Numbered from the stretch's first letter, positions 43,171 to 52,270 are shown. The stretch is DNA of 64,000 nucleotides from Pseudomonas petrae (GCF_021728295.1 NZ_JAKJXE010000018.1:1-64000); one strand, 5' to 3'. A program made the numbers and translations. The notes: a model not told the origin generated them from the sequence alone.

Positions 43171-44079
43171 TCACACGCTGTTGCGTCGTCGCTGGGCCAA
43201 CACATGCTTGGCGCCTTCTCCCACCAGGACCATGACCGCCAGCCAGATGGGCAGGTAGGTCATCCATTCATCGCGGCCGATGGATTCGCCCAGCAGCAGG
43301 GCGACACCGACCAGCAGCACCGGCTCGACGTAGCTCAGCAAGCCGAACACGCTGAACGCCAGCAGGCGGCTGGCGCGAATGTAGCTGACCAGCGCCGACG
43401 CACTGATCGCCCCCAACACCGGAATCAGCACATAAAAGCGTGGGAATTGTTCCACCACTGACGGGTTGCCCTGGCAGATGAACAGCACCGCGACGGGCAG
43501 GATCAGCAGCATGTCCCACCACAGACCGCCGAGGTTGTCGGTCTTGAGCTTGCGCCGCAGCACGAAGTACAGCGGATAACCCAGGCAGACAAGCAGGGTT
43601 TCCCAGGAAAAACTGCCGAGACGCAGCAGCTCATTGCCGACCCCGACCAGCGCGCAGCACGCGGCGATTTTTTGCAGGTGCGACAGGTGTTCGCCGTAGA
43701 CCACACGCCCGGTGAGGATCATGGTCAGCGGCAACAGAAAATACCCCAGCGACACTTCCAGGCTGCGGCCGTGCAGCGGCGCCCACATGAACAGCCACAG
43801 CTGCGCGCCCATCAACGTTGCCGACAGCGCCATCCCGGCCAACAGGGCAGGCGTCTGGCGCACCCGGACGGCGAGGGTGCGGGCGAGTTTCCAGTCTCCG
43901 CTGGAGAGCATGAACAGCGTCACGCAGGGCAGGGTCAGCAGCATGCGCCAACCGAAGATTTCTTCACCGCTCAATGGCGTGAGCAATGAGGTGTAGTAGT
44001 ACATGACCGCGAACAGGCAGGAGGCCATGACCGATAACGCAACGCCCTTGTACACAGGGGCTCCTTGGTTTCGATTCAT
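43171..44079 (-). CDS. EamA/RarD-family transporter
   Basis: A 302-aa protein with ten hydrophobic segments. The pattern YKGVALSVMASCLFAVMYYYTSLLTPLSGEEIFGWRMLLTLPCVTLFML fits the RarD branch of the EamA (DMT) superfamily, with two repeated five-helix halves. The substrate is unknown; RarD-type proteins have been linked to chloramphenicol or amino-acid export in other bacteria. The start MNRNQGAPVYKG is chosen over a much longer frame; its ribosome binding site is weak. It is divergent from the HD gene. Confidence 0.87.
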   Translation of the reverse strand: MNRNQGAPVYKGVALSVMASCLFAVMYYYTSLLTPLSGEEIFGWRMLLTLPCVTLFMLSSGDWKLARTLAVRVRQTPALLAGMALSATLMGAQLWLFMWAPLHGRSLEVSLGYFLLPLTMILTGRVVYGEHLSHLQKIAACCALVGVGNELLRLGSFSWETLLVCLGYPLYFVLRRKLKTDNLGGLWWDMLLILPVAVLFICQGNPSVVEQFPRFYVLIPVLGAISASALVSYIRASRLLAFSVFGLLSYVEPVLLVGVALLLGESIGRDEWMTYLPIWLAVMVLVGEGAKHVLAQRRRNSV

Positions 44080-44335
44080 CAGGTGTGGGGTGCAGGAATG
44101 CTTCCATCGGCGGGCTCTGACGGCACGCTTCGAGGAACAGGGCATAACAACGGCGCAGAGTTTATCCGAGGTCGTGCGGGCGGTCCGCAGCAATCTGGTA
44201 AACCGCAGGTGGGCTGGCAGTAAACGATGCACGTTTGGCAGGGAACGAGACCGCGTGCCGATTGAGCCGTTGGGTCCAGTCGCCCAGACTTCTCTTCAAC
44301 GCGCCACACCGGCGCGGCCGCTGGAGAGATTTCCC

Positions 44336-44977
44336 ATGACTCAATCAATCGCCGGTATCAAGATCCCCGACAGCGCGCTGGCCCGCGCCACCACCGAGTA
44401 CATCCGCGATCAGGAAGACGACCTGCTGTTCAATCACTCGCGCCGGGTATTTTTGTGGGGCGCGCTGACGGGCGAGCGCAAGGGGCTGACTTACGACGCC
44501 GAGCAGCTTTACGTCGGGGCGATGTTTCATGACTTGGGTCTGGTGGAGCAGCACCGCAGTGCCGACCTGCGTTTCGAGGTGGATTCGGCCAATGCGGCGC
44601 GGGCGTTCATGCAGCCGTTTGGGTTGTCCGAGGGCGATATCGAGCAGGTCTGGTTGTCCATCGCGCTGCACACTACGCCGGGCGTGCCTGAGCATTTGCG
44701 GCCGAACGTGGCGCTGGTCACGGCGGGCGTCGAGATGGACGTGCTGGGCATCAATTACGGGCAGTTCAGTGATGAGCAGCGTGAGGTCGTGACCCATGCT
44801 CACCCACGCGGTGAAGACTTCAAGGAATGCATTCTGTGCGCGTTTGCCAATGGTTTTCGGCATAAGCCTGACACGACGTTTGGTACGGTGAATGCGGATG
44901 TGTTGGTGGATGAAGACCCGACGTTCAAGCCGCTGAATTTCGTGCAGATCATTCGGAAGTCGCCTTGGAAGGCGTGA
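44336..44977 (+). CDS. HD-domain protein, cyanamide-hydratase-like
   Basis: A 213-aa HD-superfamily metal-dependent phosphohydrolase fold. Metal ligands are visible as H34 (NHSRRVF) and the HD pair in GAMFHDLGLVEQH. The order (DLLFNHSRRVFLWGALTGERKGLTYDAEQLYVGAMFHDLGL, then LHTTPGVPEH and AHPRGEDFKECIL) is that of the fungal cyanamide-hydratase (Ddi2/Ddi3)-like branch. Bacterial members are poorly studied, so substrate is unknown. GGAGAG lies before the ATG. Confidence 0.88.
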   Translation: MTQSIAGIKIPDSALARATTEYIRDQEDDLLFNHSRRVFLWGALTGERKGLTYDAEQLYVGAMFHDLGLVEQHRSADLRFEVDSANAARAFMQPFGLSEGDIEQVWLSIALHTTPGVPEHLRPNVALVTAGVEMDVLGINYGQFSDEQREVVTHAHPRGEDFKECILCAFANGFRHKPDTTFGTVNADVLVDEDPTFKPLNFVQIIRKSPWKA

Positions 44978-44989
44978 TCCTTCATCAAG

Positions 44990-45250
44990 ATCAAGGGCGT
45001 CGGCCTAACGGCCTCGGGTTTCGCCTTCGGCGAGTTACTTGGAAAAAGCACCCCAAGTAACCAAGGGTGCTTGCTCCTGGTTGGGCTCCTCCTTCGTCGG
45101 AGTACCTTCACTCCGGTCTCGCTCCGTGGGCCCGCCGCCATCCGCCATCCATGGCGGGGGGCGGCTCTCGCGGCATCCATGCCGCTCGGCCCACTGCGCG
45201 AGACCTGCGTTCAGCCTGCACCCAAGTCGCGATTGGTGTCGTCTGGGCTT
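44990..45250. repeat. Repeat-like block, candidate dispersed Pseudomonas element
   Basis: About 260 bases with no supported gene, rich in short palindromes (GCACCC...GGGTGC near 45038-45087; CCGCCATCCATGGCGG at 45140). The stretch resembles a dispersed intergenic repeat I recall from pseudomonads, often miscalled as short proteins. This is recognition by eye only. Confidence 0.45.
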
Positions 45251-45297
45251 TTTGTGTTTGAAGATCAGGATCAAAAGCGGATCAAGAGCAGATCAAA

Positions 45298-45459
45298 GGC
45301 TTCCCGGCTGAAGCCGGTCCTACGGGGGCGCCGCAGGTTCTACTGACTGCACCCGGTTTTCAGGTAGGACCGGCTTTAGCCGGGAAGGCGTCGAGCGTCA
45401 CGCCGCAGAATGGATGTCGACCACACAGGCCTCTTCCCGGCTGAAGCCGGTCCCACTGA
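45298..45459. repeat. REP elements (CCGGCTnnAGCCGG family), three copies
   Basis: TTCCCGGCTGAAGCCGGTCC at about 45300, GTAGGACCGGCTTTAGCCGG at about 45364, and a third inverted copy at about 45430. They have the same core as the two larger arrays in the window. Confidence 0.9.
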
Positions 45460-45470
45460 AACATGTTGAT

Positions 45471-45520
45471 CGTTCCCACGCTCCACGTGGGAATGCATCC
45501 TTTGACGCTCCGCGTCCGTG
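45471..45520. repeat. GTTCCCACGC-type dispersed repeat
   Basis: CGTTCCCACGCTCCACGTGG, then GAATGCATCC and GACGCTCCGCGTCCGTG: two small palindromes (CCCACG...CGTGGG and GACGC...GCGTC) in the layout of a repeat widely found in pseudomonads and other proteobacteria. Confidence 0.75.
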
Positions 45521-45650
45521 TCTTTTTGAAGATCGATTGAGGCGTTCCTGAGGCCACTCCCTTCAACATACCTTCTTCGGCATTGTTTCAAGCTTTGTTA
45601 GGCTGGTCCCGAAGCGGGCCATGACGGGCCGCTGTTTTCAGGGAGCGGCA

Positions 45651-46802
45651 ATGACTTCCATCAGCACCGCAGCGCCCGTGGTACCGGGGCGGCTGGAGCA
45701 GTTTTCGACGCGGATCGCTTTTTTTGTCACCGGGTTCAGCATGTCGGCCTGGGCGCCGCTGGTGCCTTATGCGAAAAGCCGTCTGGGTCTGGACGACGCC
45801 GGCCTCGGGTTGTTGCTGTTGTGTCTGGGCATTGGCTCGATCGTTTCCATGCCGCTGGCCGGAGCAATGACGGTGCGTTATGGCTGTCGGCGTTTGATCG
45901 TGATGACGGGCGTCATCGCCTGTGTGTGCCTGCCTTTATTGGCCACCCTCAGCTCGGTTCCGCTGATGGTCGCCACGCTTTTTGTCTATGGCGCGAGCAT
46001 GGGCGCGCTGGGGTGCGTGACCAACATTCAGGCGATCATCGTCGAGCGGGCGAGCGGCAAGACCATGATGTCCGGGTTTCACGGGCTGTTCAGTTGCGGC
46101 GGGATTCTGGGCGCGGCGGGGGTGTCGGCGTTGTTGAGCGTCGGCGTCTGGCCGTGGTTGGCGATGGCCGTCGTTGCGCTGTTCATCGCCCTCGCGCTGT
46201 ACAAAGCCGCGCCCCACTTGTTGCCGTACGGCAGCGAACCGGGAGGCCCGGCATTTGCGATTCCCCGAGGCGTGGTGCTGTTCATCGGTTTGATGTGCTT
46301 CACGGTGTTCCTCACCGAAGGCGCGATGCTCGACTGGAGTGCGGTGTTCCTCAGCGCTCAGCGCGGTGTCGAGCCGTCTTACGCAGGGTTCGGTTATGCG
46401 GTGTTCGCGCTGTTCATGGCAATCGGGCGTCTGTGCGGCGATCCGATTGTCCGGCGCCTCGGTGTGCACAAAATCATCCTGTTTGGCGGGCTGTGCGCGG
46501 CCGCCGGGATGATCGTCGCGACGCTGATCCCGGTCTGGCAAGCGGCGCTGTGCGGGTACGCGCTGGTGGGAATCGGTTGTTCCAACATCGTGCCGGTGTT
46601 TTACAGCGCGGTCGGTCGGCAGAAAACCATGCCGGAGAACGTGGCAGTGCCAGCGATTACCACACTGGGCTACATCGGCATTCTGATGGGACCGGCCGGC
46701 ATCGGTTTTGTCGCCCACCTCAGCAGCCTCGGCGCGGCGTTCATGATCATCGCCGTGATGCTGCTGGGTGTGGCGGTCAGCGGGCGGTTCTTGCGGGTGT
46801 GA
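45651..46802 (+). CDS. MFS transporter (YbjJ-like)
   Basis: A 383-aa permease with 12 hydrophobic helices. The opening FFVTGFSMSAWAPLVPYAKSRLGLDDAGLGLLLLCLGIGSIVSMPLAGAMTVRYGCRR matches the YbjJ-like branch of MFS, which includes sugar and metabolite permeases. GGGAGCGGCA precedes the ATG. No partner enzyme is adjacent, so substrate is unknown. Confidence 0.85.
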   Translation: MTSISTAAPVVPGRLEQFSTRIAFFVTGFSMSAWAPLVPYAKSRLGLDDAGLGLLLLCLGIGSIVSMPLAGAMTVRYGCRRLIVMTGVIACVCLPLLATLSSVPLMVATLFVYGASMGALGCVTNIQAIIVERASGKTMMSGFHGLFSCGGILGAAGVSALLSVGVWPWLAMAVVALFIALALYKAAPHLLPYGSEPGGPAFAIPRGVVLFIGLMCFTVFLTEGAMLDWSAVFLSAQRGVEPSYAGFGYAVFALFMAIGRLCGDPIVRRLGVHKIILFGGLCAAAGMIVATLIPVWQAALCGYALVGIGCSNIVPVFYSAVGRQKTMPENVAVPAITTLGYIGILMGPAGIGFVAHLSSLGAAFMIIAVMLLGVAVSGRFLRV

Positions 46803-46817
46803 GGCCAATAATGGGAA

Positions 46818-47255
46818 TCAGCTCGGCATCATCGCAAAGCCCACACCAAAACGGTTCCAGGCGTTGATGGTGGCGACGGCCAGGGTGATGTTGACCACTT
46901 CGGCTTCGCTGTAATGCGTGAGCAGCGCTTCGTACTGATGCTGCGGCGCGCGGTGCACGGGCAGCAGGGTCAGGCTTTCAACCCAGGCGAGTACGACTTT
47001 TTCCTTCTCGGTGAAGAATTCGGTTTCTTCCCACACGCTGAGGGTCTGCAGACGGGCCTCGGTTTCGCCGGCCTTGCGTGCGTCATTGGCGTGCATGTTG
47101 ACGCAATACGCACAGCCGTTGAGCTGCGAGGCCCGCAGACGGATCAGCTCCAGCAGTGAATGATCCAGGCCGGATTTGCTCAGTGCGGTCTCCAGGCCGA
47201 CCATGGCTTTGTAGGCTTCCGGCGATTTCTGGGCCCAGTTGATTCGGTTGTTCAT
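46818..47255 (-). CDS. Carboxymuconolactone decarboxylase (AhpD-like) family protein
   Basis: A 145-aa protein of the CMD/AhpD family. The redox pair CAYC (C48, C51) with H55 (CAYCVNMHANDARKAGE) is the hallmark of the alkylhydroperoxidase-type members, so it probably reduces hydroperoxides or acts as a disulfide reductase. The start is taken at MNNRINWAQK, with GAGAG upstream, in preference to a longer frame. It is convergent with the MFS gene upstream and 118 bases from the PACE gene, on the same strand. Confidence 0.9.
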   Translation of the reverse strand: MNNRINWAQKSPEAYKAMVGLETALSKSGLDHSLLELIRLRASQLNGCAYCVNMHANDARKAGETEARLQTLSVWEETEFFTEKEKVVLAWVESLTLLPVHRAPQHQYEALLTHYSEAEVVNITLAVATINAWNRFGVGFAMMPS

Positions 47256-47373
47256 GGTGGGTGCTCTCTTCAAAGTGGCCGGCGGAAGCCGCTGGACGTG
47301 GCGAAATGGTACGCCCGCGCTGCGACCCGTCGAATAGCCAATGAAGGAGGTTTAGGGGAGACCAATTGCGCCG

Positions 47374-47874
47374 CTATCGATCAGCGGTGCATGGCTGGGG
47401 ACGGGCGAGCAGACGCTCGCGAATCCGGTCATAAGCCAGGTTGAACAGCATCGTGTACGGCAGAAACAGCAGCAACAGGCCGATGTCCAGCACAAAGGCT
47501 TCCAGCAGGCTGATCGACAGCCACCACGCCACCATCGGCACCACCATGAACACCAGCCCTACTTCAAAGCTGATGGCATGCAGCGCCCGCGCCTTGAGAT
47601 TCAGGGCGAAACCCAACCGGGCGCGCAGACGGTCGAACCCGGCGTTGAAGACCATGTTCCAGAGCATGGCGACCGTGGAAATCATTACAGTCATCGCGCC
47701 CATCTTGCCGATGGACTGGCCGAGCACCCAGGCCAGCCCGGGCGCAAACATCAGCACGCCGATGAGCTCGAACAATAGCGCATGGAAGGCGCGCTCCCTG
47801 AGGGACTTGGTCGCAACGACCGGCTTCGCGGTCTTGTGGGGCGTGAGAATGTGCAGAGGCATGTCGGTGATCAC
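47374..47874 (-). CDS. PACE-family efflux transporter
   Basis: A 166-aa protein with four hydrophobic helices arranged as two repeats: RERAFHALLFELIGVLMFAPGLAWVLG and KARALHAISFEVGLVFMVVPMVAWWLS, each the BTP (bacterial transmembrane pair) domain of PACE exporters such as AceI (chlorhexidine efflux). The start shown is GTG; an ATG four codons later (47862) is an alternative, and neither has a strong ribosome binding site. The divergent LysR gene is the usual regulator in this layout. Confidence 0.9.
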   Translation of the reverse strand: MITDMPLHILTPHKTAKPVVATKSLRERAFHALLFELIGVLMFAPGLAWVLGQSIGKMGAMTVMISTVAMLWNMVFNAGFDRLRARLGFALNLKARALHAISFEVGLVFMVVPMVAWWLSISLLEAFVLDIGLLLLFLPYTMLFNLAYDRIRERLLARPQPCTADR

Positions 47875-47982
47875 TTTGTCGCGGGCAGGTGTGCATTGTC
47901 GGGGCGCGATGGGCTAGAGTGAAAATCGGTCCCATCGGAAAAACCGATGGCGACGCCACATGCTCCTCTGAGGTGTCCACCT

Positions 47983-48870
47983 GTGAGCTATTCCCCCGAA
48001 GCACTCGAAGCGTTTGCCCAGACCATCGCGCTGGGTTCGTTCAGCGCCGCCGCACGGCGCCTGGGCAAAAGCCAGTCGACCATCAGCGAGGCGATTTCGC
48101 GGCTGGAGATCGACCTGGGCCTGGAACTGTTCGACCGCTCGACCCGCCATCCGGCGTTGACCGAAGCGGGCAGGGCGCTGGAAGGGCGCATCGAGGACGT
48201 GCTCGCCGCCTCCGACACGTTGCGCCGCGCGGCGGGACGTTTGGCGGAGGGCATGGAGCCGCGCCTGACGCTGGTGCTGTCCGACGCCAACCAGTTCGCT
48301 GAATTTCAGGCGCGCATGACCGAGCTCGATCAGCGCTTTCCGGAGCTGGAACTGGAGTGCGTGTTTGCCGAACACGGCGACGCGATCAACCTGATCCAGA
48401 CGGGCCGGGCGTCCCTGGGTCTGCTGTCGGCCCAGGCCTCGTACCCGCCGGAAGTGGGCTACGCGACCATCGTCGAGCGCGCCGACTTTGGCATTTTCGT
48501 TTCCCACAACCACCCGCTCGCCGCGGAAGAGGCCGTCGATTACCGCCATCTGGCGCAGCATCGGGCGTTGCGCCTGAACACCATCGTCGACGAGAGCGTG
48601 CCCACCGACGACCTGCCCAGCGGCGCGCGACGTAGCTGGTCAGCGCCCAATTACCTGCTGTTGATGGACATGGCGATCTTCGGATTCGGCTGGTCCGCGC
48701 TGCCTCGCTGGCTGGTCAGCACCTGCGGTCAGGGCCGGTTGAAGGAACTCAAGGTGCCGGGCTGGCCGCGCAGCTCGGCAGTCGACGTGATCTGGTCCCG
48801 GCAAAAAAGCCTGGGCCCGGCGGGGACGTGGTTGCTGGATACGTTGCTGGAGGGGCGGGGTGGCTATTAA
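47983..48870 (+). CDS. LysR-family regulator, divergent from the PACE gene
   Basis: A 295-aa LysR-type regulator starting at GTG (VSYSPEALEAFAQTIALGSFSAAARRLGKSQSTISEAISRLEIDLGLELFDRST holds the HTH). GAGG lies before that GTG, while a longer frame begins at 47947. The effector domain follows. In Pseudomonas, PACE exporter genes are usually controlled by a divergently encoded LysR regulator, so it probably controls that exporter. Confidence 0.87.
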   Translation: MSYSPEALEAFAQTIALGSFSAAARRLGKSQSTISEAISRLEIDLGLELFDRSTRHPALTEAGRALEGRIEDVLAASDTLRRAAGRLAEGMEPRLTLVLSDANQFAEFQARMTELDQRFPELELECVFAEHGDAINLIQTGRASLGLLSAQASYPPEVGYATIVERADFGIFVSHNHPLAAEEAVDYRHLAQHRALRLNTIVDESVPTDDLPSGARRSWSAPNYLLLMDMAIFGFGWSALPRWLVSTCGQGRLKELKVPGWPRSSAVDVIWSRQKSLGPAGTWLLDTLLEGRGGY

Positions 48871-48943
48871 GCCTGGCGGTCTAAATGCACTGTTTTTGCC
48901 CGTCGGCCTGGCAGAGCGCGCGCTGATGGGCCCCTGCAGTCCC

Positions 48944-49034
48944 TTGTAGGAGCGCGCTTGCCCGCGATGTGTCAGATCAGACGGCACAGATGTGACAGGC
49001 CAATCCCTTTCGCGGGCAAGCGCGCTCCCACAGG
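48944..49034. repeat. Inverted pair of GTAGGAGCGCGCTTGCCCGCG-type REPs
   Basis: TTGTAGGAGCGCGCTTGCCC at 48944 and its inverse (CGCGGGCAAGCGCGCTCCCA) at 49011, about 40 bases apart. The pair lies in the convergent gap between two LysR genes. Confidence 0.88.
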
Positions 49035-49048
49035 ATTTGTGTTTGCCA

Positions 49049-49993
49049 TCAGTGCGAGGAAACTGGCGAATCTGATCCGCCCTCCAAGACAAGCCCCTCC
49101 GGCATCTCCTGAGCGAACACGTTCACCACCTCGCGGGTCAGGCCGACGATGTCTTCCACCAACTCCATTCCCGCGCCGGTGCGCCAACTGGCGACGATGT
49201 CCATCAGCGGCGGCAGCGGGACGTTCTCGATCAGTGTCAACGCGCCCTGGGCCAGTTCGCCATGCACCAGCGTCACCGGCAGCGCGCCGATGCCAAAGCC
49301 GTCGCGCACCAGCCGGGTAATGGCTGACGCCGAGTTCACGCAGTTGATCCGTGGCGTGACGATGTTGGCGGTGTGCAGCATGTTGAGGATGTCCTGGTGC
49401 GGCCGCGAGTTGCGCGAAAACGTGACGATGCGCGCCTCGGCGATCTCTTCCAGGGTCACGTCCGGGCGGTCGAACGCCGAGCCCGTCGGCACCACCCAGC
49501 GCAGGGGGTAGCGCGCCAGTACCGCGTTGCGCACGCTGTCGAAACGCAGCACGTCGGTCTGGAAAATGATGTCCTGATAACCCTTTTCCAGCTGCGAGCA
49601 GAGGTTGCTGGCGGTCTCGGCGGTGAGCTCGATTTCCAGATTCGGGTAACACTTCATCAGGCGTGTTACCAAGGGGCTGAGCCAGGTGTGTATCACCGTA
49701 TCCATGGCGCCGATGCGGATTCGGCCGCGCACCTGGCTGGGGTCCTTGATCGCCGCTTTCATGCTTTGCATCGTGTCCATGATGTGCTCGGCGTATTCGA
49801 GCACGCGCACACCCTCTTGCGTCAGCGACACGCCCCTGGAATCCCGGACGAACAGCCGCACGCCCATTTCGTCCTCCAGCGCGGCGATGCGGCTGGAGAT
49901 AGAGGCCTGGGTGCTGAACAGTTTTTCCGCCGTCAGACGAAAGCTTTTCAGCCGCGCGACCCAGACGAAGGTTTCCAGAAACTTGAGATTCAC
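49049..49993 (-). CDS. LysR-family regulator of the DUF969/DUF979 transporter
   Basis: A 314-aa LysR regulator. The GTG start (VNLKFLETFVWVARLKSFRLTAEKLFSTQASISSRIAALEDEMGVRLFVRDSRGVSLTQEG) has AAGGAAA upstream; the open frame runs further 5' without a site. The effector domain includes RIRIGAMDTVIHTWLSPLVTRLMKCYPNLEIEL. It is divergent from the DUF969 gene with about 320 bases between starts, and a perfect TATGG-G-CCATA dyad at 50130-50140 is a candidate LysR box. Confidence 0.88.
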   Translation of the reverse strand: MNLKFLETFVWVARLKSFRLTAEKLFSTQASISSRIAALEDEMGVRLFVRDSRGVSLTQEGVRVLEYAEHIMDTMQSMKAAIKDPSQVRGRIRIGAMDTVIHTWLSPLVTRLMKCYPNLEIELTAETASNLCSQLEKGYQDIIFQTDVLRFDSVRNAVLARYPLRWVVPTGSAFDRPDVTLEEIAEARIVTFSRNSRPHQDILNMLHTANIVTPRINCVNSASAITRLVRDGFGIGALPVTLVHGELAQGALTLIENVPLPPLMDIVASWRTGAGMELVEDIVGLTREVVNVFAQEMPEGLVLEGGSDSPVSSH

Positions 49994-50316
49994 CGAGGGA
50001 TTTCCTTGAGCAATTGGGCGCCGGCTTACATCCAGCATGACCTGCGACCGACACACCGTGGCCAGCACGACCTGTGCAAACTGAGCACTGGAACAGCAGG
50101 TTGCATGCCACCCCGGCAACAGAAAATCTTATGGGCCATAGCGGGTTTTTCCCGTTGGACGCCCCGGCGTGACTGCGGTGCCATGGGGCAGCGGCGCTGT
50201 GACTTCGTTGAGCCTGGGCTGAGCCCTGAGCATAAGTGCTGCCATCCGCTCGTTTCTCGAACATGTTCCTCATTCGTGCCCAGCAAGGTACCGCAACTGC
50301 CAACGAGAACCCCATC

Positions 50317-51045
50317 ATGCAAACCGCTATCAACCTCTGGCCGCTGCTTGGCGTGCTGGTCATCGTTCTGGGCTTCGTCCTGCGTTTCAACCCGATGCTG
50401 GTCGTGGCGCTCGCCGCCCTGGCCACCGGCCTTGCCGCGAGCATGCCGCTGGAAACCATTCTGGCGACCATCGGCACGGGCTTCATCAAAACGCGCACGC
50501 TGCCGTTGATCATCCTCTTGCCCCTGGCGGTGATCGGTTTACTCGAACGCCACGGCTTGCGTTTGCACGCGCAGAACTGGATCGCCCGGTTCACCGGTGC
50601 CACGGCCGGACGCCTGTTGATCGCGTATCTCTTCGTGCGTGAAACCACTGCAGCTCTTGGGCTGACCAGCCTCGGCGGCCATCCGCAGATGGTGCGGCCG
50701 TTGCTCGCGCCCATGGCCGAAGGCGCCGCTGAATCGCGTTTCGGCAAGCTGCCCGAGGCGTTGCGCATCAAGCTGCTGGCGTTGTGCGCGGCGACCGACA
50801 ACGTCGGGCTGTTTTTCGGTGAAGACATCTTCGTCGCGTTCGGTGCGATTGCGCTGATGCACACCTTCCTGCTCGGCTCCGGCATTGATGTCGACCCGAT
50901 GCACATCGCCTTCTGGGGGATACCGACAGCGATCTGCGCGTTCGTCATCCACGCCATCCGTCTGCACCGTTTCGATCAGCGCCTGAACCGTGAGCTAACG
51001 GTTCTGCCGGCGGCCTCCGCTGTCGACAAGGAGCTGGCGCGATGA
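50317..51045 (+). CDS. DUF969-family subunit of a 5-oxoproline-type transporter
   Basis: A 242-aa membrane protein with five or six hydrophobic segments (INLWPLLGVLVIVLGFVLRFNPMLVVALAALATGLAAS near the N-terminus). Family DUF969 proteins pair with DUF979 proteins and are annotated as the two parts of a 5-oxoproline (pyroglutamate) transporter. The start MQTAINLWPLLG is chosen; GAG lies upstream. Its stop overlaps the start of the DUF979 gene by four bases. No pcp or pxpABC genes are adjacent. Confidence 0.88.
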   Translation: MQTAINLWPLLGVLVIVLGFVLRFNPMLVVALAALATGLAASMPLETILATIGTGFIKTRTLPLIILLPLAVIGLLERHGLRLHAQNWIARFTGATAGRLLIAYLFVRETTAALGLTSLGGHPQMVRPLLAPMAEGAAESRFGKLPEALRIKLLALCAATDNVGLFFGEDIFVAFGAIALMHTFLLGSGIDVDPMHIAFWGIPTAICAFVIHAIRLHRFDQRLNRELTVLPAASAVDKELAR

Positions 51046-51992
51046 TCATTTCCATTCAATACCTTTACTGGCTGGCGGGCGTGATCCTGGCGATCACAGC
51101 GTTCATGACCGCGACGGATCGCAGCAATCCCAAGCGCTGGACCACGGGGCTGTTCTGGGGCCTGTTCGCCATCGCGTTTCTGGTCGGCGAGAAGCTGCCA
51201 CCGGTGTGGGTGGGCGTCGGGGTGATCGTCATGGCGGTGATCGCCGGGTTCGGTGGCGTGGGTTTTGGCCAGCATGAAAACCTCAATGACCGGGCGCGGC
51301 GGGAGAGTGCAGGGCGCTTGAAGAACAAACTGTTTATTCCGGCGCTGGCGATTCCACTGGTCACCGTGATTGGCGCGGTGCTGCTGAAGAACATCAAATT
51401 TGACGACGTCTTTTTGCTGGACCCGGCCAACAGCACGTTCGTGTCGCTGGGCATTGGCAGTCTGGTGGCGCTGGCCCTGGCCTGCTGGCTGACCCGCGAC
51501 ACGCCCGTGCAGGCCATGCGTGAATCGCGGCGCTTGACCGAAGCGCTGGGTTGGGCCCTGGTGCTGCCGCAGATGCTGGCGATGCTCGGCCTGGTGTTCA
51601 ACGACGCGGGCGTCGGCAAGGCGGTGGCGCACCTGGCGACGGCGTACATCAATCTGGATTTCCGCCTCGTCGCGGTGATGGTTTACGTGCTCGGCATGGC
51701 GCTGTTCACCATCGTCATGGGCAACGGTTTCGCGGCGTTTCCGGTGATGACCGGCGGGATCGGCGTGCCGGTGCTGGTGGGCATGTACGGCGCCAACCCG
51801 GCGGTCATGGCCGCGATCGGCATGTTCTCGGGCTACTGCGGCACGCTGATGACGCCCATGGCGGCCAACTACAACCTGATTCCCGCAGCGTTGCTGGAAT
51901 TGCCCGACAAGTACGCCGTGATCAAAGCGCAAATCCCCACCGCGCTGGCGATGCTGGTGGCGAATATTCTCCTCCTGTATTTCCTGATGTAG
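51042..51992 (+). CDS. DUF979-family subunit of a 5-oxoproline-type transporter
   Basis: A 316-aa membrane protein with about nine hydrophobic segments. SIQYLYWLAGVILAITAFMTATDRSNPKRWTTGLFWGLFAIAFLVG opens the sequence, and GNGFAAFPVMTGGIGVPVLVG...MFSGYCGTLMTPMAANYN lies near the C-terminus, as expected for DUF979. It is translationally coupled to the DUF969 gene (ATGA overlap). The pair is controlled presumably by the divergent LysR regulator. Confidence 0.9.
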   Translation: MIISIQYLYWLAGVILAITAFMTATDRSNPKRWTTGLFWGLFAIAFLVGEKLPPVWVGVGVIVMAVIAGFGGVGFGQHENLNDRARRESAGRLKNKLFIPALAIPLVTVIGAVLLKNIKFDDVFLLDPANSTFVSLGIGSLVALALACWLTRDTPVQAMRESRRLTEALGWALVLPQMLAMLGLVFNDAGVGKAVAHLATAYINLDFRLVAVMVYVLGMALFTIVMGNGFAAFPVMTGGIGVPVLVGMYGANPAVMAAIGMFSGYCGTLMTPMAANYNLIPAALLELPDKYAVIKAQIPTALAMLVANILLLYFLM

Positions 51993-52030
51993 TTGCGGCG
52001 CCTGATGTAGCTGCAGCGCCTGGACTGACG

Positions 52031-52171
52031 CGTTCGCGGGCAAGCGCGCTCCTACGGCCTTCGGCCAGAATCAAAAGCCGCCCCCTCGCTTCATCACGGC
52101 CAATTCACGACCCTCGGCCAGAATGAAAATTTCGGCATCGCGGTCCTCTGTAGGAGCGCGCTTGCCCGCGA
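52031..52171. repeat. Inverted pair of GTAGGAGCGCGCTTGCCCGCG-type REPs
   Basis: CGCGGGCAAGCGCGCTCCTA at 52036 and CTGTAGGAGCGCGCTTGCCC at 52148, about 90 bases apart, in opposite orientations. Confidence 0.88.
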
Positions 52172-52270
52172 TCTGGCGCGAAGCGGCAGCAAAATACGCG
52201 CCCTGTTCACAGCGCATTCTCTGTTCGTACGCCCCACCCACCCCCTTCGCCCCGCAATAAATCTCTCCAT

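Noticed and set aside
48972..50957. 661-codon minus-strand open frame across the LysR and DUF969 genes
   Set aside because: It runs across two genes and a promoter region in the wrong frame, with no recognisable domain.
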